The notes under the pieces were generated by a model that saw only the letters and a program-made list of their open reading frames with translations, was not told the origin of the DNA and searched no databases. The position numbers and the translations under genes are program-made. 40,612 bases of DNA from Peptoniphilaceae bacterium (GTDB lineage Bacteria; Bacillota; Clostridia; Tissierellales; Peptoniphilaceae). This document shows positions 34,048 through 40,612 of this stretch, piece after piece. Within the stretch, counting starts at the first letter, position 1; the number at the start of each line of letters is the position of its first letter. The stretch is from positions 1 to 40,612 of the forward strand of contig JALEKO010000036.1 in NCBI GenBank assembly GCA_022769085.1, in the 5' to 3' direction.

Positions 34048-35919
34048 TTAAGCTAGTTCAAGCTTTCCTGTATAAAGTTTATAATATGTTCCTTTTTCTT
34101 TCATAAGAGACTCATGATCGCCCCTTTCAATTATTTCTCCATGATCCATAACCATTATTACATCTGAGTTTCTTATTGTAGATAATCTGTGAGCAATTAC
34201 AATAGATGTTCTTCCAGTCATTATTGTATCCATTGCATCTGTTACTTTTATTTCTGTTGATGAATCTATAGAGCTTGTAGCCTCATCTAAAATCAACATA
34301 GGCGGTTCAGCAATTGCTGCCCTAGCTATTGATATTAACTGATTTTGCCCTTGTGAAAGGCTAGATCCATTGCCTTCTATTACAGTTTCATATCCATTTG
34401 GAAGTCTTTCAATAAATGAATTTGCATTTGCCATTTTTGCAGAAACTTTTATTTCATCAAAATTTGCATCAAGCCTTCCATATCTTATATTTTCTTCTAT
34501 TGTATCAGTAAACATCGATGTATCTTGCAAAACCATCGCAAATGCTTTTCTAAGTGAAGGTTTACTTATTTCCTTTATATCTATATCATCAATATAAATA
34601 TTTCCAGAATCTACATCATAAAATCTTGTAATAAGATTTGTAATTGTGGTTTTCCCAGCCCCTGTTGAGCCGACAAAAGCAACTTTCTGACCTTCTTTTG
34701 CATAAAAAGATACATCTTTTAGTATTTTATCTTTTTTATTGTAACTGAAATTTACATGGTCAAAAACAATTTTTCCTTTAAGTTCTTTAAATTTAAAACT
34801 TCTTTTGTCTTCTTGAGGAATTTTCCGTGCATATCTTCCTGTTTGAATTTCACTCTCTGTAATATTTCCTAAATTATCTACAGAACATCTTACAAGTCTT
34901 ATAACTCCTTCATCTTCTTCTTCTTTCATATCTAATATTTCAAAAATTCTTTCAGCCCCTGAAAGAGCCATTAAAATCATATTTGACTGTTGCGAAATTA
35001 TATTTATTGGTCTTTGAATATTTTTACAATACTGAAGGTAAACTGATAATGCTCCTATAGTTAAAGCTCCATTTATAGCAAAGAAGGCTCCTAAAACACA
35101 TGTTAATGCAAAATTTATATTTGATAAATTTATCATTACAGGTACGAGTTTTCCAGAATTTATATTTGCAGCAGTTCCTGCTTTTCTAACTTCTGAATTT
35201 TTTTGGTCATACCTTTTTATTGCCTCATTTTCATAGTTAAAAACTTTAACTTCTTTTTGACCTTCAAGCATTTCTTCTATAAAGGCATTAAGTTCACCTA
35301 ATTTTTTTTGCTGTCTTGCAAAAAATCCTGCTGACCTTGAAACAATTGTTCTTGCCCAAAAAAGCATTGCAAATATGAAAAAGAATGTTAATATAAAGAG
35401 CTTCCAATTAATATGAATCATCATTACAATTGTTGAAACAAACATTAAAATCGAAGTTAAAACATTAGTTATTGATACAGCTAGTGCCTGATCTATAATA
35501 TCAACGTCATTTGTAAAACGACTCATTATATCACCGTTTTGGTTGGTATCAAAAAATTCTATAGGCATTTTTTGAATTTTAATGAAAAGTTCATCTCTTA
35601 ATTTTTTTGTAACATATTCACTTACATAAACCATAAGCCTTGAATAAAGGTATGTTGTCAAGGTTACAAATACATAAAGAATTGAAAGTTCAATTACTTG
35701 AGCAAAAAGACCTTTGACATTTGATTTTAGAATATAATCATCTATAATTGGCTGAATTTTATTCATTCCTTCAACCTGACCTATTGTAGAAAATAAAAGA
35801 GAGATTATTACTATAAACATAACAAATTTTTTTTCAAAAACATATGAAAGAAGTCTTTTTACAGAACTTGACATATTTTGAGGTTTTGTCTTTTTAGATG
35901 AAATTTTAACATCACTCAT
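34048..35919 (-). CDS. ABC exporter, half-transporter with catalytic-type Walker B (heterodimer subunit 2)
   Basis: A 623-residue half-transporter: a membrane domain with six helices (about 35-330), then a nucleotide-binding domain with Walker A 'GSTGAGKTT' (417-425), 'LSQGQ' (521-525) in place of LSGGQ, and 'MLILDEATSSIDSSTE' with the catalytic Glu. The start is ATG 35919, overlapping the upstream gene's end by 8 nt behind AAAGGAG; a longer frame from 35967 is rejected. An insertion (about 350-395) between the two domains is longer than usual. Together with the next gene upstream it should form an LmrCD/TM287-288-like heterodimeric exporter for drugs, peptides or lipids; the substrate is unknown. 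Confidence 0.92.
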   Translation of the reverse strand: MSDVKISSKKTKPQNMSSSVKRLLSYVFEKKFVMFIVIISLLFSTIGQVEGMNKIQPIIDDYILKSNVKGLFAQVIELSILYVFVTLTTYLYSRLMVYVSEYVTKKLRDELFIKIQKMPIEFFDTNQNGDIMSRFTNDVDIIDQALAVSITNVLTSILMFVSTIVMMIHINWKLFILTFFFIFAMLFWARTIVSRSAGFFARQQKKLGELNAFIEEMLEGQKEVKVFNYENEAIKRYDQKNSEVRKAGTAANINSGKLVPVMINLSNINFALTCVLGAFFAINGALTIGALSVYLQYCKNIQRPINIISQQSNMILMALSGAERIFEILDMKEEEDEGVIRLVRCSVDNLGNITESEIQTGRYARKIPQEDKRSFKFKELKGKIVFDHVNFSYNKKDKILKDVSFYAKEGQKVAFVGSTGAGKTTITNLITRFYDVDSGNIYIDDIDIKEISKPSLRKAFAMVLQDTSMFTDTIEENIRYGRLDANFDEIKVSAKMANANSFIERLPNGYETVIEGNGSSLSQGQNQLISIARAAIAEPPMLILDEATSSIDSSTEIKVTDAMDTIMTGRTSIVIAHRLSTIRNSDVIMVMDHGEIIERGDHESLMKEKGTYYKLYTGKLELA

Positions 35920-37672
35920 CGTCTTCTCCTTTCTGTTGTAACTCGTATAATTTCTTATAGTTTTCATTATTTTTCATTAGATATTCATGATCTCCAATAT
36001 CTTCTATTCGTCCATTTTCCATTATAATTATTCTATCACAATTCATAATTGAATTTATTCTTTGAGATATTGTTATAGTTGTCATATCTTTTGAAAATTT
36101 TTCAAGTCCGTCTCTTATTTTTTTATCTGTTGCCGTATCAACTGCAGATGTAGAGTTATCTAAAATAAGTATCTTAGGCTTTTTTAATAAAGCTCGTGCA
36201 ATACAAAGCCTTTGTTTTTGACCTCCAGAAACTCCACTTCCTCCCTGACCTAAAATAGAATTATATCCATCAGATCTTTCCATTATAAAATCGTGTGCTT
36301 GTGCAATTTTACATGCATTAATTATTTCTTCTTCAGTTGCATTTAAATTTCCCATTCTCATATTTTCTTTTATTGTTCCTGAAAAAAGCACATTCTTTTG
36401 CAATACTACTGCGACATTATCTCTTAGATTTTTAAATTTATAATCCCTTACATCAACTCCTGATACTTTAATTTTTCCTTCGCTTACATCATAAAGTCTT
36501 GGTATAAGTTGTACAAGTGTTGACTTTGATGAACCTGTTTCACCTAGTATCCCTATTTTTTCACCAGATTTTATATGAAGGTTAACTCCTGATAAAGCAT
36601 AATTTTTTGAATCTTCTTCATATTTGAAAAATACATTTTCAAAATCAACCGATCCATCTATTACTTTGTTTTCATCACTTGCTTTATCATCTTTAAGCTT
36701 AGTTTCGTGTTTAAGCACTTCAGAAACTCTTGTAATTGATGCTGATGAAGCAATAATTTGAACTAGTAAATTGCTCATCATAATAAGACTCATTAAAAGC
36801 ATCATTGAGTAGGTTATAAATCCAGTAAGTTCTCCTACGCCCATTCTTCCTTTTATTATTTCATTTCCACCAAAAAGAAGAATTAAAACTGTTGTTAAAA
36901 AAAGTACGAATGAAGAAAAAGCATTTAGAGAAGAAAGTCTTCCAAAAACAATATTTCCCACATTAAACATTTTCTTACTTTCTTCTTTAAATTTATTTGT
37001 TTCTTTTTTTTGACGTACAAGACTTTTTATAAGTCTAATATTTGCCAAATTTTCTTCAACAGTTAAATTTATATTGTCAAACTGGCTTCTAAACATTGTA
37101 AATCCAGGAATTGTTTTAATTGCTATAAAAATTACATATAAAGCAAGAATTGGAGCTGTAGCAAAAAATACCATTGAAAGAGATGCATTTACATTAATTG
37201 TAATTATTACTGTTACAATAATCATAATCGGAGATTTTACTAAAAATCGCATAATCATAAAGCATGACATTATAATTTGTTGAATATCTCCTGTCATTCT
37301 TGTAATTAGAGAAGGAGTTGAAAATTTTTCTATATCTTCAAACCCAAAAGTTTGAATTTTTGCATATTGTAAATTTCTTAGGTTATATCCAAATCCAACA
37401 GATGATATTCCAGTATATCTTGTAGCCATTAACCCCGATGCCATTGCAAGAAGTGAAATTATTACCATAATAATTCCGTATGTAAGTGTTAATGACATAT
37501 TCTGTTTTAAAATTCCATCATCAAGAACTTTCGCCATAAAAATTGGAACTAATACCTCCATAACCGTTTCAAAAAAAGTTGAAAAAATAGCTATAAAAGA
37601 ATATTTTTTGTATTTCCCAAATGCTGGAAGCAAGTACTTTAAATTATTCAAAAATTTTTTTAACTGATTCAT
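35912..37672 (-). CDS. ABC exporter, half-transporter with degenerate ATP site (heterodimer subunit 1)
   Basis: A 586-residue half-transporter with six predicted helices (about 20-315) and a nucleotide-binding domain. Walker A reads 'GETGSSKST' (377-385), with Ser where Gly is usual. The signature is 'VSGGQKQRLCIARALL', and Walker B is 'ILILDNSTSAVD' (Asp505-Asn506), so the catalytic glutamate is replaced by Asn. Its own ATP site therefore should not hydrolyse efficiently, while it supplies a canonical SGGQ motif to the partner. This is the hallmark of asymmetric heterodimeric exporters. It is the first gene of the pair, with an AGGAGG site. Confidence 0.92.
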   Translation of the reverse strand: MNQLKKFLNNLKYLLPAFGKYKKYSFIAIFSTFFETVMEVLVPIFMAKVLDDGILKQNMSLTLTYGIIMVIISLLAMASGLMATRYTGISSVGFGYNLRNLQYAKIQTFGFEDIEKFSTPSLITRMTGDIQQIIMSCFMIMRFLVKSPIMIIVTVIITINVNASLSMVFFATAPILALYVIFIAIKTIPGFTMFRSQFDNINLTVEENLANIRLIKSLVRQKKETNKFKEESKKMFNVGNIVFGRLSSLNAFSSFVLFLTTVLILLFGGNEIIKGRMGVGELTGFITYSMMLLMSLIMMSNLLVQIIASSASITRVSEVLKHETKLKDDKASDENKVIDGSVDFENVFFKYEEDSKNYALSGVNLHIKSGEKIGILGETGSSKSTLVQLIPRLYDVSEGKIKVSGVDVRDYKFKNLRDNVAVVLQKNVLFSGTIKENMRMGNLNATEEEIINACKIAQAHDFIMERSDGYNSILGQGGSGVSGGQKQRLCIARALLKKPKILILDNSTSAVDTATDKKIRDGLEKFSKDMTTITISQRINSIMNCDRIIIMENGRIEDIGDHEYLMKNNENYKKLYELQQKGEDDE

Positions 37673-37704
37673 ATTACCTCCTTCATTTTAATCAATATTT
37701 TTTC

Positions 37705-37732
37705 ATTTTACCGTAAGTGGCTATTTTATCAA
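37705..37732 (-). promoter_or_regulatory. Promoter of the ABC exporter operon
   Basis: Minus-strand TTGATA (37727-37732), a 16-nt spacer and TAAAAT (37705-37710), giving a leader of about 25 nt. Both hexamers match the consensus at five of six positions. Confidence 0.55.
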
Positions 37733-37838
37733 TTTTTTAGGTTTTTTAAATTTAAATTTAAAAATATTTTCAATCATTTTAAATACAGATTAATTGAAAT
37801 ATAGTATAGTTACTTATGCAAAATTTTAAGGAGAAAAA

Positions 37839-38744
37839 ATGTTTGAAGAATTAAAAAAACAAAATATAAATAAGAATCTTCTAAAAGAAGTAGAAAAATT
37901 TAGAAGTGAAGATATATCAAATTTAAACGAAAGAATTGTAAAACCAGAATTCGTTTATTATGGAAAAGAAGTTTGGGAAATGGCAATAACTGCAATTCTT
38001 TCAGGAGAAAATTTATTACTGTCAGGCCCTAAAGCAACAGGTAAAAATGTTCTTGCATCAAATCTTGCCTATATTTTTAATAGACCACAACGGAACATTT
38101 CTTTTCATATTAATACAGATTATAATACTTTAATTGGATCTGATACTTTCAAAAATGGAGAAGTTGTATTTAGAAAAGGTCCTATTTATGAATGTGCTGT
38201 TAATGGGGGTTTTGGTATTCTCGATGAGATTAATATGGCAAAAAATGATGCTATTGCAGTACTTCATGCAGTTTTAGACCACAGAAGAATAATTGATATT
38301 CCAGGATATGAAAAAATAAATTTAGGCGAAAAAACAAGATTTATTGCAACAATGAATTATGGATATGTTGGAACAAAAGAATTAAATGAAGCCTTGACAT
38401 CAAGGTTTATGGTAATTGACATGCCAAATATTACAAGTGAAAATCTTAAAAAACTTTTAAGTGATAAATACCCATCTTTAAAAGAAAAATATAGAGATGC
38501 CTTTGTCGATATGTTTTCAAGCCTTCAATTAAAAAGTGAGAATGGAGAAATTTCTACAAAATCTGTCGATTTAAGAGGGCTAATAGGTTCAATAAATATG
38601 ATGAAACTTGGTTTAAACCCATATGATTCTATAAAAATGGCAATGATAAATAAATCTTTTGATTCATTTGAAAAGAAAATAATTGAAGATTCAATAAAAA
38701 CTAAAATTCCTCTAAAAATAGACGAGAGTATTTTTAATGACTGA
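37839..38744 (+). CDS. MoxR/CbbQ-like AAA+ ATPase
   Basis: A 301-residue AAA+ protein of the MoxR/CbbQ/NorQ type. The nucleotide site has 'GPKATGKN' (63-70), with Asn where Ser or Thr normally coordinates Mg, Walker B 'GILDEIN' (Asp129-Glu130), sensor 1 'IATMNYGY' and the arginine finger region 'NEALTSRF' (Arg189). These ATPases work with a VWA protein as chaperones that activate metalloenzymes or remodel complexes. The VWA partner gene overlaps its 3' end by 8 nt. An AAGGAG site precedes the ATG; a TATAGT upstream may be the -10 but lacks a good -35. The client protein is unknown. Confidence 0.88.
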   Translation: MFEELKKQNINKNLLKEVEKFRSEDISNLNERIVKPEFVYYGKEVWEMAITAILSGENLLLSGPKATGKNVLASNLAYIFNRPQRNISFHINTDYNTLIGSDTFKNGEVVFRKGPIYECAVNGGFGILDEINMAKNDAIAVLHAVLDHRRIIDIPGYEKINLGEKTRFIATMNYGYVGTKELNEALTSRFMVIDMPNITSENLKKLLSDKYPSLKEKYRDAFVDMFSSLQLKSENGEISTKSVDLRGLIGSINMMKLGLNPYDSIKMAMINKSFDSFEKKIIEDSIKTKIPLKIDESIFND

Positions 38745-40455
38745 AAATAGAAATAAACTTAGAGCAATAAATATAATTTGGGACTTTGCAGAAGATTATA
38801 GTTTAAACCCAAAAATATATGATGATAAAGATTTATATTATATAAATATGCTTCAAGGAGAAATTAATAAATCTTTTGATATAAAAATAATAGAAACATT
38901 TATAGAATATATAACAAAAAATAATCCGTATAAAGACGACATATTTTTTATTACAAAAATTTTATTTGAAGACTTAGCATATAAAAATTTAAAAGAAAAA
39001 TCTCTTACAATAGAAAACTTCAGAAAAACTTATGCACAAAAAATATATAAAAAATACACTATATCTTCTCCTAAAAATATACATTCCCAAATCGAAAATG
39101 CATATTACAAAAAAGCTATAGGAAAGCCTATAACAGAAGGTGTTTTAATAAATAAATTTTATGATGATATTTTTTCTATAAATGAAAAGGATACATCGGA
39201 AATTGTGTCTAAATTAAATTTTCTTTTCCAAAAGTATTTCAAATTTTATAAAACAAGTGAAGAAAAAGAACTTTTTGAAAAGATGGTAAAAGAAAAAAAA
39301 CCTAAAAATTTTAAAAAAGAAAAAGAACAATATAGCGATGAAGAAGTTGAAGACCAATTCAACATTGGATCTGCTGAATTCAATGGGAATATTTATCTTG
39401 AAGAGAAAAAAATTGATACCGCAGAAAATAAACTTTTCTTTACAAGTAAAGACTTTGATATTTCAGAAACATATAAATATATAGAAAATTTTTATGGTAA
39501 AAGTGCTTTAAGTGAAAGTACAATTAAAAAACTTGAAAATACTGTTTCAAAAGAAATCCACAAAGACTCACATCTTTATTTTTCAAATGGAAAATATCCA
39601 GATAATCCAGATGCAAATTTTCATAGAAAAAACAGATTAATTCAGGAAAAAAAGAACTTAGATTATTTAAAGAAAAACTATTTAACAATAAATAGACAAA
39701 TTAAAGAACTTCAGCAATCAATAAAATCATCAATGCAAATAGATACAACTGAAGATATTAATAGAAAAGATTATGGAATTTTAAAAGCATCAGATGTGTG
39801 GAAAGCTCAAAAACTTGGAGATTTAAAAATATTTTATAAAAATGAAGTCGAAAATACAAATAGATTTTATGTTGATCTGCTAATTGATTCATCAGCAAGC
39901 CAAATTGGAAGAGAAAATATAATATCTTCTCAAGCCTATATAATTGCAAAAGCAATGGATTTATTAAATATTCCAATTAGAATTATGGGATACTCTACGT
40001 TAAAATCATATACAATTTTTAATGTTTACAGGGACTATAACGAAAAAGAAAATAATAAGAAAATATTTAATTTCTTATCATCTGGTTCAAATAGAGACGG
40101 CTTTGTTTTTAAAACTTTTCATGAAATAATAAAAAATTCCACTAAAGATGAAACTCACATATTGATTATTCTTTCAGATGGGAAACCTCATGATGAAAAA
40201 ATACAGATAAATGTAGGATCTGATAAAAATAATAAAATGCAGTATAAAGATAGAATTGCAATTTTTGACAGTGCAAAAGAAATTAGAAAATTAAATCAAG
40301 ACAACATTTCAACTCTTGCAGTTTTTACAGGAGAAGATGAAGATGTTAAAAATGCAAAAATAATTTATGGAAGAAATTTTGCTCACATTAAAAATGTGGA
40401 AAATTTTTCAAAAATTGTTTCTGTTTTTATGAAAAATATAATATCAGAAAGTTAA
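38737..40455 (+). CDS. VWA-domain protein (CbbO/NorD-like partner of the AAA+ ATPase)
   Basis: A 572-residue, very Lys-rich protein with no signal peptide or membrane segment. The first 360 residues are charged and largely helical, without a recognisable family. A von Willebrand A domain occupies about 375-570 with an intact MIDAS: D384-x-S386-x-S388 in 'LIDSSASQIG' and Asp481 in 'ILSDGKPHD'. The layout (long helical N-terminus plus C-terminal VWA, encoded with a MoxR-type ATPase) is that of CbbO and NorD. Those proteins link the ATPase to Rubisco or nitric oxide reductase; neither client fits here. It starts inside the end of the ATPase gene. Confidence 0.85.
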   Translation: MTENRNKLRAINIIWDFAEDYSLNPKIYDDKDLYYINMLQGEINKSFDIKIIETFIEYITKNNPYKDDIFFITKILFEDLAYKNLKEKSLTIENFRKTYAQKIYKKYTISSPKNIHSQIENAYYKKAIGKPITEGVLINKFYDDIFSINEKDTSEIVSKLNFLFQKYFKFYKTSEEKELFEKMVKEKKPKNFKKEKEQYSDEEVEDQFNIGSAEFNGNIYLEEKKIDTAENKLFFTSKDFDISETYKYIENFYGKSALSESTIKKLENTVSKEIHKDSHLYFSNGKYPDNPDANFHRKNRLIQEKKNLDYLKKNYLTINRQIKELQQSIKSSMQIDTTEDINRKDYGILKASDVWKAQKLGDLKIFYKNEVENTNRFYVDLLIDSSASQIGRENIISSQAYIIAKAMDLLNIPIRIMGYSTLKSYTIFNVYRDYNEKENNKKIFNFLSSGSNRDGFVFKTFHEIIKNSTKDETHILIILSDGKPHDEKIQINVGSDKNNKMQYKDRIAIFDSAKEIRKLNQDNISTLAVFTGEDEDVKNAKIIYGRNFAHIKNVENFSKIVSVFMKNIISES

Positions 40456-40487
40456 AAAGAGGATATTTCATATATCCTCTTTTTTTA
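40454..40487. terminator. Bidirectional terminator between the VWA gene and the next gene
   Basis: 13-bp stem AAAAAGAGGATAT/ATATCCTCTTTTT (40454-40466 and 40472-40484) around TTCAT, with a T run on the plus strand and a complementary A run. It separates two converging genes. Confidence 0.92.
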
Positions 40488-40497
40488 TAAATAAATA

Positions 40498-40612
40498 TTA
40501 TTTATCTTCTGCCATTTTCTTATATGTTTCATATCTTCTTTTTGAAGCTTTCTCTGCTTCTTGATACATTTGATCTGCCTCTTCTGGGAATGATTTTTTC
40601 AGTGATGAATAT
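40498..40612 (-). CDS. C-terminal end of a probable pyruvate:ferredoxin oxidoreductase, partial
   Basis: An open minus-strand frame enters from the window edge and ends with TAA at 40498, giving 37 residues: 'YSSLKKSFPEEADQMYQEAE', then a Lys/Tyr-rich end 'RRYETYKKMAEDK'. This helical, charged tail resembles the extreme C-terminus of single-chain pyruvate:ferredoxin oxidoreductases (NifJ/PFOR). That enzyme would supply acetyl-CoA and reduced ferredoxin to the butyrate route. Only the tail is visible, so the call is tentative. Confidence 0.5.
   Translation of the reverse strand, partial: YSSLKKSFPEEADQMYQEAEKASKRRYETYKKMAEDK

Noticed and set aside
37804-37838. Promoter for the MoxR-like gene (TATAGT box)
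   Set aside because: The -10-like hexamer has no acceptable -35 at 16-18 nt and no extended -10, so it is not listed as a feature.

Overview
The window is strongly AT-rich, densely packed DNA from the chromosome of a low-GC anaerobic Firmicute. The evidence is AGGAGG-type ribosome sites, a SCIFF ranthipeptide locus, a THF riboswitch, Rho and a clostridial butyrate pathway. A butyrate-forming member of the Tissierellia/Peptoniphilaceae is my best guess, inferred from gene content and base composition only. No rRNA, tRNA, insertion sequence, prophage or CRISPR array was seen.

Layout. (1) 1-4103, minus strand: a tightly coupled operon of mtaD, an AcpS-NAD(P)HX dehydratase fusion, a MazF-type toxin without an antitoxin, an MBL-fold protein and the start of a probable LytR-CpsA-Psr protein. 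(2) 4208-5829, plus: the SCIFF six-cysteine peptide and its radical SAM maturase. (3) 5826-14734, minus: an rpmE-prmC-prfA-CDF-tsaC-upp-murA-recD2-comF housekeeping operon, with rho and a TVP38-family gene upstream. (4) 16930-22270, minus: fba, then a tex-crr-proS operon whose tex transcript looks leaderless. (5) 22330-23049, plus: a THF riboswitch controlling the folate transporter gene folT. (6) 23063-33773, minus: two energy-metabolism operons. (7) 33994-37732, minus: a heterodimeric ABC exporter. (8) 37839-40487, plus: a MoxR-like AAA+ ATPase with a VWA partner, followed by the 3' end of a probable pyruvate:ferredoxin oxidoreductase gene on the minus strand.

How the genes work together. 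The thl-bcd-etfB-etfA-crt-hbd operon encodes conversion of acetyl-CoA to butyryl-CoA with an electron-transferring flavoprotein. It is driven by a near-consensus promoter carrying a near-perfect operator for the NADH-sensing repressor Rex. Upstream lies a second operon: a three-domain fusion (acyl-CoA dehydrogenase + ETF-alpha FAD domain + rubredoxin), then a flavodiiron protein, then a butyryl-CoA:acetate CoA-transferase. Flavodiiron proteins normally receive electrons from rubredoxin, and the fusion carries rubredoxin on an acyl-CoA dehydrogenase. The arrangement therefore suggests a self-contained chain from acyl-CoA through two flavins and rubredoxin to the diiron site, reducing O2 (or NO). 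This is the most unusual system in the window. It is an inference from domain content and gene order.
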